A DNA stretch of 64,000 nt from Photobacterium sp. GJ3 (GTDB lineage: Bacteria; Pseudomonadota; Gammaproteobacteria; Enterobacterales; Vibrionaceae), in contig NZ_CP073578.1 in NCBI RefSeq assembly GCF_018199995.1, positions 2,728,001 to 2,792,000 of the forward strand, written 5' to 3'. The translations under genes and the position numbers were made by a program. The first letter of the stretch is position 1. Each line of letters starts with the position of its first letter. Below the pieces are notes generated by a model, which ran no database searches, was not told the DNA's origin, and saw nothing but the letters and a program-made list of their open reading frames with translations. This document shows, one piece after another, positions 10,191 to 22,069 of this stretch.

Positions 10191-11129
10191 ATGAATATTG
10201 CCCTGAAGCAGCTCAGAGTGTTTGTCGCTGTCGCACAGGAAAAGACGGTCACCGCTGCGGCGAAGCGGCTTTTCCTCACCAAGCCAGCGGTCAGCATGGC
10301 GCTTGCCGAACTGGAAAAACAACTCGGCCAGCCGTTGTTTGATCGCCATCACAATCGGCTCACGCTTAACAGTGAAGGCCGGCGCCTGTTGCCGCTCGCC
10401 GATGAACTGCTGCATCGCACGCAGAGTATTGAGCAACTGTTTCAGCGCAGCGGTCCGCTGACCGGGCACCTTGCCATCGGATCCAGCGATACCGTCGGCA
10501 ACCAGCTCACCCCTTTCCTGCTACGGGATTTCAGGACACGAACCGCGCATACCGACCAGTCACTGCTAATCGGCAATACGGCAGCAATCGTCGAAAAGTT
10601 ATGTGATTTTGAGCTGGATATCGGACTGGTCGAAGGGCGGATTTCTGAAAAACGCCTGATCAGTCAACCCTGGCTTCAGGATGAGATGGTGATCATCTGC
10701 CATCCCAAACATCCCTTACTGAACCAGCCTGTACTGACTTTTTCTGATCTGTCCGGCACAGACTGGGTGCTGCGGGAAAGCGGCTCTGGTACGCGGGACT
10801 ACTTTCTGAATCATCTTGCTCCCGAACTGAAAACCTGGCAACTGGCTTTCGAACTCAATACCACCGAATCGATTCTCAACAGTGTCGCTGCCGGTCTGGG
10901 CATTACTTGCCTGTCCCGCCGCGCCACGACCCACGCAGTCAGGGACTGTCGCGTGGCGGAGCTTCCCCTGCACCTGTCCAAACCGCGTCAATACTGGCTT
11001 GCATATCACAAAGACAAATACAGCAGCCCGTTGCTGGCCGCCTTCATTGATTTCTGTCTGCGCTGGCGGCCGGGTTCAGACCCGGTTGTCCCCGCCACTG
11101 AACGCAATGATCTGACTGATCTGACATAA
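10191..11129 (+). CDS. LysR-family transcriptional regulator, YeiE-like
   Basis: A 312-residue LysR regulator. The winged helix-turn-helix spans residues 1-60 (LKQLRVFVAVAQEKTVTAAAKRLFLTKPAVSMALAELEKQLGQPLFDR). The effector domain follows, with WVLRESGSGTRDYF and GLGITCLSRR, both close to E. coli YeiE (WILRERGSGTRE, GLGISCLSRR). The start has a GAGG ribosome site in the leader. YeiE in enterobacteria has been linked to sulfite sensing and is divergent from the membrane protein gene yeiH; here the divergent partner is a TDT transporter. The 3' end overlaps the convergent glycosylase-like gene by 54 bp. Confidence 0.85.
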   Translation: MNIALKQLRVFVAVAQEKTVTAAAKRLFLTKPAVSMALAELEKQLGQPLFDRHHNRLTLNSEGRRLLPLADELLHRTQSIEQLFQRSGPLTGHLAIGSSDTVGNQLTPFLLRDFRTRTAHTDQSLLIGNTAAIVEKLCDFELDIGLVEGRISEKRLISQPWLQDEMVIICHPKHPLLNQPVLTFSDLSGTDWVLRESGSGTRDYFLNHLAPELKTWQLAFELNTTESILNSVAAGLGITCLSRRATTHAVRDCRVAELPLHLSKPRQYWLAYHKDKYSSPLLAAFIDFCLRWRPGSDPVVPATERNDLTDLT

Positions 11130-11765
11130 AGGCCGTCCGGACTCCTGCTGCCAGTCGTTAAACGCAGCCTGTGCTGCCGCCAGCGACCGTTGTGTGTCCC
11201 GGCCTCCCTCCATCATACCAGTGCTGCGCAGGTAAGCTTCAACATCCTGACTGAGAATAAAAGTATCTTTGCCCATCACTCGCAATGTATTGGGTCCGGT
11301 ATTGCCGCCCAAGCGCTTTCCTTTGGTTTTCAGATATTTCCACAGACCAATGATATCTTCCGATGGCCAGTCCGCCACCATGGCAGCAAACGATCCGAAT
11401 TCCCTGGCCGCACGGTGAATCATGTAAGTATTTTCGGGAATCGTCATGACCTTGCCAAGATGGCGGATTATGGCCGGGTCCGTCGCTTTTCGCTCCCACA
11501 TTTCGTTCGGCACCAGCAGCAGTTTTTCAATATCAAACCCAAAGAATACGGATTCAAAACCCGCCCATTTCTGACGCACCACTTTCCAGCTCATGCCCGA
11601 CTGAAACACCTTCTGCGTAAAAGCGGCCAGCCAGCGATCATCCGGAATAGCACTCAGGTCTGTCGGGGATAAGGGGTGACTTAACAAACTTTCCAAAGCG
11701 ACTTCGCCGCCTTTGCGATCGGCAGCACGGGCATAAATTTGATCAAATTTTTCTCTCATGCTCAC
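11076..11765 (-). CDS. DNA-3-methyladenine glycosylase I-like protein
   Basis: About 229 residues of the adenine glycosylase (Tag) fold. The stretch VFQSGMSWKVVRQKWAGFESVFFGFDIEKL...AIIRHLGKVMTIPENT aligns with Tag (QQAGLSWITVLKKRENYRACFHQFDP...GIIRHRGKIQAIIGNA). Two features differ from classical Tag: the N-terminal zinc-ligand Cys is absent, and the catalytic Glu expected just before the QxGxSW motif appears replaced (Lys or Gln). It may be a divergent subfamily with another substrate. The start is a GTG at 11765 with AGGAG five bases upstream; the ATG at 11759 is an alternative. It lies next to yebG but is transcribed divergently from it. Confidence 0.75.
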   Translation of the reverse strand: MSMREKFDQIYARAADRKGGEVALESLLSHPLSPTDLSAIPDDRWLAAFTQKVFQSGMSWKVVRQKWAGFESVFFGFDIEKLLLVPNEMWERKATDPAIIRHLGKVMTIPENTYMIHRAAREFGSFAAMVADWPSEDIIGLWKYLKTKGKRLGGNTGPNTLRVMGKDTFILSQDVEAYLRSTGMMEGGRDTQRSLAAAQAAFNDWQQESGRPLCQISQIIAFSGGDNRV

Positions 11766-11811
11766 AAGAACTCCTATTCACCGGAAACAGCACTGGACTC
11801 TGCACCTATCC

Positions 11812-11831
11812 TACTGTATAAAAAACCAGTT
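11812..11831 (+). promoter_or_regulatory. LexA box of yebG
   Basis: CTG (11814-11816), ten bases, then CAG (11827-11829), inside an AT-rich core (TACTGTATAAAA...CCAGTT). This fits the SOS box CTGT-N8-ACAG with one deviation in the right half. It lies 25 bp before the yebG start, as expected for this LexA-regulated gene. Confidence 0.8.
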
Positions 11832-11855
11832 AATCAATATTCGGAGAGGGTGACC

Positions 11856-12158
11856 ATGGCAGTTATCGTCAAATACGTAGTTGAGCGCAACGGAGAAGAG
11901 AAGATGACTTTTACCTCTAAATCTGAAGCTGATGCCTACGATAAAATGTTGGATATGGCAGACGAGCTGTTTACTGTGTTAAGTGAAAGCAAGCTGCTTG
12001 AAGACGAAGCCAAACAGGAAGAACTGGCACTTTTCCTGGCTCAGGAACGTGAAAAAGTACTGGTTGCGCTGGGCGCCAAAAAAGCCAAGCCGGCAGCCAA
12101 GAAAAAGCCGACTAAGCCTGAAGCCGTTCAGGATGAAGCGGACAGCGAAGCTGCCTGA
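11856..12158 (+). CDS. yebG: YebG, SOS-induced DNA damage protein
   Basis: A 100-residue protein starting MAVIVKYVVERNGEEKMTFTSKSEADAYDKMLDMA, the YebG family signature. The C-terminus is a Lys/Ala/Pro-rich tail (AKPAAKKKPTKPE). YebG is a small LexA-regulated protein of poorly known function. The frame is open further upstream, but the ATG at 11856 has a GGAGAGGG ribosome site and matches the family start. A LexA box just upstream and a terminator just downstream make it a single-gene SOS unit. Confidence 0.92.
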   Translation: MAVIVKYVVERNGEEKMTFTSKSEADAYDKMLDMADELFTVLSESKLLEDEAKQEELALFLAQEREKVLVALGAKKAKPAAKKKPTKPEAVQDEADSEAA

Positions 12159-12183
12159 CAGATTCCCTGCTGACATGCACTGA

Positions 12184-12209
12184 AGAAACCTCCTGCGGGA
12201 GGTTTTTTT
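12184..12209 (+). terminator. yebG rho-independent terminator
   Basis: AACCTCC / GGGAGGTT stem with a 3-base loop followed by a run of T, 25 bp after the yebG stop. Confidence 0.9.
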
Positions 12210-12419
12210 GCGCCATATTTTTATGCAAAAATACTGACTTTCTATAAGGCTAAAGCGCTATTTTCACCATTTCTCAGTCAATTTCCGGTGAATGACAGAT
12301 TTCCCCTTCAATATCCGGTTCAGTCTCTTTATGATGGGGATATCAGAATTTTTGAATCATCAAACAGACTGTTGAAGATCCGCAGTCGTTTTCCCTTTTG
12401 ATATGGAGACCATTTCACC

Positions 12420-13451
12420 ATGGCCACATTTTCTTTAGCCCTGGGTACCGCGACCAAAAACCGCGACGGCAAAATCATTGAATCTTTTTTCCCAACGCCA
12501 TTACTGAACCCGGCGCAAGCGCTGGTTGACGCGATTGCAACCCTCGTTGAATACCAAGGCGGAAATCAGGCGATTGAGATCACGGCATCCCAGGCTGCTG
12601 ATCTGGCCCGCGCTTTTGCATCCCATGATGAGCAAGCCAGTGCCCGTTTTGCGGAAAAGGCAGCACAATCTTCACAGCCGCTGGTTCTGGTGATTCTGGC
12701 AACCGACGAAGCGCCTGCTTCTGTGGCTGAAGGTTTCCTGAAGCTTCAGCTGATCTCTCACCGTCTGGTTCAGCCGCACGGACTGGTTCTGGATGGCATT
12801 TTCGGTCTGCTTCACAATATCGCATGGACCAATCAGGGCCCGATCGATCTGCCTGAGCTGGCGGAGCGTCAGATGGAAGCCCGCCTGAATGGTGAAGTGC
12901 TGAGCGTCGACTGTGTCGATAAATTCCCGAAAATGGTGGATTACATTGTTCCTGCGGGTGTCCGTATCGCCGATACATCGCGCGTGCGTCTGGGCGCTCA
13001 TGTGGGTGAAGGTACCACAGTCATGCACGAAGGTTTCATCAACTTCAACGCAGGTACCACAGGTGTGAGCATGGTCGAAGGCCGTATCTCGGCTGGTGTT
13101 GTGGTTGGGGACGGTTCTGATATCGGCGGTGGCGCCTCCATCATGGGGACCCTGAGTGGCGGCGGTAAAGTTGTGATTTCTATCGGCGAAAACAGCCTGC
13201 TGGGTGCTAACGCCGGTCTGGGCTTCCCGCTTGGTGACCGTTGTACCATTGAATCCGGTTTGTATGTGACAGCAGGCACCAAAGTGACCATGCTGGATGC
13301 AGACGGTCATGTGGTTGAAACCGTGAAAGCGCGTGATCTGGCCGGTAAAGCGGACCTGCTGTTCCGTCGTAACTCAGTGAGTGGTGCGATTGAGTGTCTG
13401 ACCAACAAAACAGCCGTGGAACTGAACAGCGAGCTGCACAGCAATAACTAA
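12420..13451 (+). CDS. dapD: Tetrahydrodipicolinate N-succinyltransferase
   Basis: DapD adds succinyl from succinyl-CoA to tetrahydrodipicolinate in the lysine/diaminopimelate pathway in the cytoplasm. The 343-residue form is the long type seen in Vibrio and Pseudomonas, against 274 in E. coli. The C-terminal half shows the left-handed beta-helix of hexapeptide repeats (VRIADTSRVRLGAHVGEGTTVMHEGFINFNAGT...GGASIMGTLSGGG). The ATG at 12420 has a GGAG site. Monocistronic, with a terminator directly downstream. Confidence 0.95.
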   Translation: MATFSLALGTATKNRDGKIIESFFPTPLLNPAQALVDAIATLVEYQGGNQAIEITASQAADLARAFASHDEQASARFAEKAAQSSQPLVLVILATDEAPASVAEGFLKLQLISHRLVQPHGLVLDGIFGLLHNIAWTNQGPIDLPELAERQMEARLNGEVLSVDCVDKFPKMVDYIVPAGVRIADTSRVRLGAHVGEGTTVMHEGFINFNAGTTGVSMVEGRISAGVVVGDGSDIGGGASIMGTLSGGGKVVISIGENSLLGANAGLGFPLGDRCTIESGLYVTAGTKVTMLDADGHVVETVKARDLAGKADLLFRRNSVSGAIECLTNKTAVELNSELHSNN

Positions 13452-13475
13452 TTGCTGATTCACCGTCTGTCATTC

Positions 13476-13503
13476 AAAAGGCTGCTTCTGGCAGCCTTTT
13501 TGT
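13476..13503 (+). terminator. dapD rho-independent terminator
   Basis: AAAGGCTGC / GGCAGCCTTT stem with a short TTCT loop and a T-run. Confidence 0.9.
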
Positions 13504-13518
13504 TTCACACTCATTTCA

Positions 13519-13845
13519 CTAAAACCCGCGCTCAGCCAGCCCTAGCTGACTGGGATCCTGACGGCATTCATCGGGATAAGCCGGGTTAATCGCTGTCGTG
13601 ACTGTTTTTTTGCCACTGCAGTATTCATATCGCCCCTGCAGATAACCCGCCCGGTATTTTTCATAGTCAGATTCAGACATCACTCCCAGCCGGTCCAGCC
13701 GCTTTTTACCCCACTCCTGATAGCCATATTCGCCATGATAGGCCCCAAGTTCCTGCCACTCTCCTTGCTGGGATAACTGCGCTTCATACTGACTGACACA
13801 AGCGGCTATCATCAGGACAGCCGTCACACAGAAAAGCTGACGCAT
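13519..13845 (-). CDS. Small lipoprotein, DUF2799 family
   Basis: 108 residues beginning MRQLFCVTAVLMIAAC, a lipoprotein signal peptide with the lipobox Cys at residue 16. The mature part (SQQGEWQELGAYHGEYGYQ...YEKYRAGYLQGRYEYC) has the W-x-x-L-G-x-x-D/H-G spacing and the second Cys typical of DUF2799 proteins of gamma-proteobacteria. Function unknown. The ATG has a strong GAGGAGG ribosome site. It is convergent with dapD, whose terminator lies between them. Confidence 0.75.
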   Translation of the reverse strand: MRQLFCVTAVLMIAACVSQYEAQLSQQGEWQELGAYHGEYGYQEWGKKRLDRLGVMSESDYEKYRAGYLQGRYEYCSGKKTVTTAINPAYPDECRQDPSQLGLAERGF

Positions 13846-13938
13846 ACGACCTCCTCTGCCAACGTCATCTGTGTCTTAAGTATGGAAGATTCTCTGATTC
13901 CTGAGAGAGTTTCGCATTCAAGGGAATTGCCCTGGTAC

Positions 13939-15135
13939 CTAACTCAGTTCCAGCGCGGCCTGCCGGCCCGATTCACTCCGAACCCCCTGATAAACGAGCA
14001 CCATCCCCAAAACAGAAGCCCCCAGTAAAACACCTCCCAGATGCCAGGGCTGATGAATCCCAAACTGCAGCAGGAAATGGCTGACCAGTGACGCGACAAC
14101 CATCTGGCAGGCACCGGATAGCGCTGAAACTGTGCCTGCTTTTTCACTGTATGGGATCAGTAACATCGACTGCGCACAAGGAAAAGCAATGCCGTTGGTC
14201 ACCGCCAGCATAAAATGCGCGGCCGACATCCAGACCGGATCAACCGGCGCCAGTACGTATAACGCCGCTGAGATCAGCTGCATGCATGGCGCCAATTGCA
14301 GCATTCTTGCCGTCCCGAGCTTTGGCCTGAGCCGCTGGCACAATAAGCCGCCAAAGAGCAGGCCACATGCTGGTATCATCGCCCAGAGTGCATACTGGTC
14401 CGAACTTAACCCAATCTGAACCTGCATGATATAAGGCATCAGAGAGATCGCCAGAATCACCATGGCAAAATTGATCCAGCCAATCCCTGCAAAGGTCATG
14501 AAATGACGTTCGCGAAATAACGACAGATAGTTTCCGGCGAGCTTTTTCATCGAGGGCGCCTGAACAGATTTGCTCAGGGTTTCCCGAAAACTGAACATAA
14601 GCAGCAGCCAAATCAGAGCGATATAAACTACCAGTCCGATAAATGCAGACAGCCAGCCCAGATAGTGATTGATCATCCCGCCGATCACAGGGGCCATAAT
14701 CGGCGTGAAGGCGGCAACAATCGCCAGCCAGGTCATTGCCTTCGCCAGATTTTGTTTTTGGTAACTGTCACGAATGGTCGCTCTGGCCAGCACGGAAACA
14801 CTGCCCGCACCACAGCCCTGAATAAAACGGCCGATCAATAACCCGGAAAAAGAGTCCGACAGGAAAAGAACAACGCTAACACCGATGAGTGCTATGAAAA
14901 CACCGGCCAGTAAGACCGGCCGGCGGCCAAAGACATCGGACAAGGGGCCATAGACAAGCTGAGAGGGACCAAATCCAAGTAGATAAATGGCGACCAGCAA
15001 TTGCGTCTGATCGGAAGAAATTGCCAGGTCATGCCCAATCCAGGGCAATAAGGGAAACACCAGACCAAGACTCAGTTGACCAATACTGACGATTAAGCAG
15101 GCAAATAACAGGGGTTTCCAATTGAATGCTGGCAT
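13939..15135 (-). CDS. MFS multidrug exporter, Bcr/CflA (EmrD-like)
   Basis: About 398 residues with twelve hydrophobic segments. Segment 2-3 carries the MFS motif (GPLSDVFGRRPVLLAG), and the drug-exporter motif C region (RATIRDSYQ...APVIGGMINHYLGWLSAF) is present. Length and motifs match the Bcr/CflA drug:H+ antiporters, near EmrD (394 residues). The ATG at 15135 has AGAGG upstream and begins right before the first membrane segment; an in-frame start at 15201 would add a hydrophilic leader and is less likely. The substrate is not predictable. Confidence 0.85.
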   Translation of the reverse strand: MPAFNWKPLLFACLIVSIGQLSLGLVFPLLPWIGHDLAISSDQTQLLVAIYLLGFGPSQLVYGPLSDVFGRRPVLLAGVFIALIGVSVVLFLSDSFSGLLIGRFIQGCGAGSVSVLARATIRDSYQKQNLAKAMTWLAIVAAFTPIMAPVIGGMINHYLGWLSAFIGLVVYIALIWLLLMFSFRETLSKSVQAPSMKKLAGNYLSLFRERHFMTFAGIGWINFAMVILAISLMPYIMQVQIGLSSDQYALWAMIPACGLLFGGLLCQRLRPKLGTARMLQLAPCMQLISAALYVLAPVDPVWMSAAHFMLAVTNGIAFPCAQSMLLIPYSEKAGTVSALSGACQMVVASLVSHFLLQFGIHQPWHLGGVLLGASVLGMVLVYQGVRSESGRQAALELS

Positions 15136-15272
15136 AGATTCCTCTACTTCGATAACAATGCAGATATTATGCCTGTTATCAATGCAGGAATAAGCCACCA
15201 TTGGCTACAGGAGCTATGTCCTGTCAGGAAAGAATAGCCGTCAGTGCATGTCGGCTATTCCTCCATCAAACC

Positions 15273-15590
15273 TCAGGATTCGGTTTCCTGAGGCTTGCGG
15301 ATGATATAGCGGAAGGGGTTCCGGAAAGAAAACTTGCTGCCCTGTGTCTCTACACGGCCTTGCTTCATCGCAACAATCACTTCCCGTTGGACACGCACCA
15401 AGGAGAAGAAACGAACCACCATAAAGACAATAAACACAGGCATGACGATCTGCGCCATCGGGGCTGATTTTAAGATCAGATCATTCCCCAACCAAACGGC
15501 CAGCATCCCCAGCATTAAATAGAGGGAGTGCGGCTTCAGTGTGATCGTCACGGTGTCTGCGGCTTCTTTCCGCTCGTAGAAAAAACTCAT
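15273..15590 (-). CDS. Small inner-membrane protein, unknown function
   Basis: About 105 residues from the ATG at 15590 (an in-frame TTG lies at 15599). Two central hydrophobic segments (LYLMLGMLAVWLGNDLIL and MAQIVMPVFIVFMVVRFF) are followed by a basic C-terminal tail (FSFRNPFRYIIRKPQETES). I do not recognise the family. It lies 137 bp upstream of the start of the MFS gene on the same strand and downstream of the rRNA operon. Confidence 0.6.
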   Translation of the reverse strand: MSFFYERKEAADTVTITLKPHSLYLMLGMLAVWLGNDLILKSAPMAQIVMPVFIVFMVVRFFSLVRVQREVIVAMKQGRVETQGSKFSFRNPFRYIIRKPQETES

Positions 15591-15773
15591 AGCTTTCAAT
15601 CGATATCATCCCGGTAAAAGAGTAGCTCACCCTCTCACAGCGCAGAATCGAAGGCAAGCTTCTACATCAGCAAATTGTAACCAGCTGAAAATATTCGTTC
15701 ATCTGCGCTTTCAAAGCGAAAAGGAATGGATTCGGAAGTCGTCCCGCCGGAGGAAAGGGTGTGATGTTCAAAC

Positions 15774-15860
15774 GAAAAAAGCCCCAGTCTTTCGACGGGG
15801 ACGCCCAGTCTGAGGCTTCTGAGAAGTGGCGGACGGCTGAGGTCGCACACGACCGGGACT
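15774..15860 (-). repeat. Degenerate copy of the tRNA-Asp 3' end and terminator
   Basis: The 23 bases at 15774-15796 and the block ending GTGGCGGA near 15833 repeat the terminator and last bases of tRNA-Asp found at 15922-15967. The downstream part (GACCGGGACTCGA near 15851-15863) still resembles the tRNA-Asp T-arm, but the rest is scrambled. This looks like an eroded second tRNA-Asp unit and would not fold as a tRNA. Confidence 0.55.
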
Positions 15861-15921
15861 CGATGGTCCGGCATTCCGGCCCGCGGCCAAAGTGCGCAGT
15901 ACTTTTCGGGGATGCTGATAT

Positions 15922-15957
15922 GAAAAAAGCCCCAGTCTTTCGACTGAGGCTTCTAAG
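15922..15957 (-). terminator. rRNA operon terminator after tRNA-Asp
   Basis: On the minus strand GCCTCAGTC-GAAA-GACTGGGGC followed by TTTTTT, directly after the tRNA-Asp CCA end. Closes the rRNA operon. Confidence 0.9.
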
Positions 15958-15960
15958 AAG

Positions 15961-16037
15961 TGGCGGAGCGGACGGGACTCGAACCCGCGACCCCCGGCGT
16001 GACAGGCCGGTATTCTAACCAACTGAACTACCGCTCC
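15961..16037 (-). tRNA. tRNA-Asp (GTC)
   Basis: 77 nt with encoded CCA. Acceptor GGAGCGG/CCGCTCC, D-arm TAGTTCAGTTGGTTAGA, anticodon GTC, T-loop GGTTCGAGTCC. Last gene of the rRNA operon, downstream of 5S. Confidence 0.97.
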
Positions 16038-16078
16038 GAAACTGGTTCTTTTCAATGTGGTCGTCGTTATTCTGCATT

Positions 16079-16118
16079 CTTCACTCAGTCACATACTTGA
16101 TGTATGCTCCTTCGTTCA
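16079..16118. repeat. rRNA spacer repeat, copy A
   Basis: CTTCACTCAGTCACATACTT and the following 20 bases, ending CCTTCGTTCA, resemble copy B at 16499-16538. The centre is a small dyad (CATAC/GTATG). It lies between 5S and tRNA-Asp. Function unknown. Confidence 0.6.
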
Positions 16119-16324
16119 TCTTTTGAATGCCTCGATCACATCGAAAATTCCTGCGTTTCCCAGGAAAATATCGTTTCAACAAAGTCTTACGCGTCACTGC
16201 TTTGTTTTGGTCATTTGTCGCTGTGCGATGACGATTTTGATGCGAGAAGCGCAGTGTACATTCAGTACATGAGCATCGCAGCACTCAAAAGCGGCAAGCT
16301 ACAGTAGACAAATTGGTAATCAGA

Positions 16325-16442
16325 GCCTGGCGATGTCCTACTCTCACATGGGGAGACCCCACACTACCATCGGCGCTGCTGCGTTTCACGTCTGAGTTCG
16401 GCATGGGATCAGGTGGGTCCACAGCGCTATGGTCGCCAGGCA
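16325..16442 (-). rRNA. 5S ribosomal RNA
   Basis: About 118 nt. The minus strand starts TGCCTGGCGACCATAGCG and ends ACATCGCCAGGC, with the conserved CCGAACTCAGACGTGAAAC in the centre; the termini pair. It lies downstream of 23S and upstream of tRNA-Asp. Confidence 0.96.
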
Positions 16443-16498
16443 AAATCGGTGTGATTATCCCGCTGGTGAGAATCAATCCTGACGGCATTGCCTGCCTC

Positions 16499-16538
16499 CT
16501 TCACTCAGTTATGTACTCATGTACACGCCTTCGTTCAG
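16499..16538. repeat. rRNA spacer repeat, copy B
   Basis: CTTCACTCAGTTATGTACTC and the next bases, ending CCTTCGTTCAGT, match copy A in the 5S-tRNA-Asp spacer. This copy lies in the 23S-5S spacer. The rest of the 240-bp spacer holds no gene. Confidence 0.6.
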
Positions 16539-16682
16539 TGCGTGGGCGGCTTTGTCAGCCTTGATTCTTCCTGCGCTACCCTGGGCACGCAGTTCGGGAC
16601 AATCTCTGGAAAACTGTCTAGTGTTCTCAGCACATCATTCAAGTGCTTATGGAGTCCGTACTTCAAACCCTTTGGGTGTTGT

Positions 16683-19674
<2,992 letters not shown>

Positions 19675-19869
19675 ATACAACCCCAAAGGGTCTGTATCGT
19701 AAACAACCAAGGTTTGATTTGTTTCGCCGGACTCACTTTGTGTTCACTTTTGAAAAGTGAAGACAAAAAATACAAGACACTTGAATGTGTATTGCTTGAG
19801 AACTCTGTTTCTTTCGAAACAGTTTGATTCAATCGTCATATCGATTGAATTACTAGTCAGCTTTCCAGA

Positions 19870-19881
19870 TTGTTAAAGAGC
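19870..19881 (-). promoter_or_regulatory. Antitermination boxA in the 16S-23S spacer
   Basis: Minus strand GCTCTTTAACAA, the consensus rRNA boxA bound by NusB/NusE, between tRNA-Glu and 23S. Confidence 0.8.
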
Positions 19882-19947
19882 ATGTGCATCTTTTCTCCAG
19901 AGAGAAAAAACCACTTTCTAATCACACTCGTAAGTGCAGTTAGAAAG

Positions 19948-20023
19948 TGGCGTCCCGTAGGGGAGTCGAACCCCTGTTACCGCCGTGAAAGGGCGGTGTC
20001 CTAGGCCTCTAGACGAACGGGAC
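19948..20023 (-). tRNA. tRNA-Glu (TTC)
   Basis: 76 nt with encoded CCA, in the 16S-23S spacer. Acceptor GTCCCGT/ACGGGAC, anticodon TTC in CCCTTTCACGG, T-arm AGGGGTTCGACTCCCCT. The CCA forms the first bases of a strong hairpin (19911-19950) just downstream. Confidence 0.97.
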
Positions 20024-20090
20024 ACGATGCGTCTTTACATTTTAACCAGGCAATCTGTGTGGACACTGCGTCAACAACGCAGTCTTTAGG

Positions 20091-21655
<1,565 letters not shown>

Positions 21656-21837
21656 AGAATTTTGTTGCCTCTCCGAAGAGAAGCGGCTCAGTGATTACTG
21701 ATGTTTCAACCGAAGTTGAAACGAATTGACTGTGCCGGTAACTCTTTCAAGAAAGTGCTACCAATTGGTCACTCAGTTCACTGATAAAATCTTTTGACTG
21801 TATCATTGTCGAGTGCCCACACAGATTGCATGGTCAA

Positions 21838-21849
21838 ATTGTTAAAGAA
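21838..21849 (-). promoter_or_regulatory. Antitermination boxA in the 16S leader
   Basis: Minus strand TTCTTTAACAAT in the leader about 190 bp upstream of the 16S 5' end. Confidence 0.75.
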
Positions 21850-21898
21850 CGTTTTGTTATCTCGCTAACCGTTCGGTTTATCGTGACAACGGAGGCGC

Positions 21899-21926
21899 AT
21901 TATAGAGAGTTCTCGAATCTTGGCAA
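21899..21926 (-). promoter_or_regulatory. rRNA operon promoter
   Basis: On the minus strand TTGCCA (21921-21926), a 16-base spacer, and TATAAT (21899-21904), followed by a GC-rich GCGCC discriminator typical of stringently controlled rRNA promoters. An A/T-rich stretch upstream (near 21930-21945) may be an UP element. The 414-bp stretch from 21656 to 22069 holds only this promoter, the leader and the clpB terminator. Confidence 0.75.
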
Positions 21927-22016
21927 GCCTAAAAACGACAAATATCTCCAACCGCTCACAAAACACACAACCAATCGATTTACGCTCAAAACAAACACAC
22001 TTTCAATCCAAAAGCA

Positions 22017-22048
22017 TAAAAAAAGCCTGCGATGAAGCAGGCTTTTTC
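22017..22048 (-). terminator. clpB rho-independent terminator
   Basis: AAAAGCCTGC / GCAGGCTTTTT stem, 6-base loop, T-rich on both strands, just after the clpB stop. It may also shield the rRNA promoter from read-through. Confidence 0.88.
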
Positions 22049-22069
22049 CAGTGAAAGAGCATCAGAGAA

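Noticed and set aside
12672-13310. A 212-codon minus-strand frame inside dapD
   Set aside because: His/Thr/Gln-rich antisense shadow of dapD, whose own frame and hexapeptide repeats are unambiguous.
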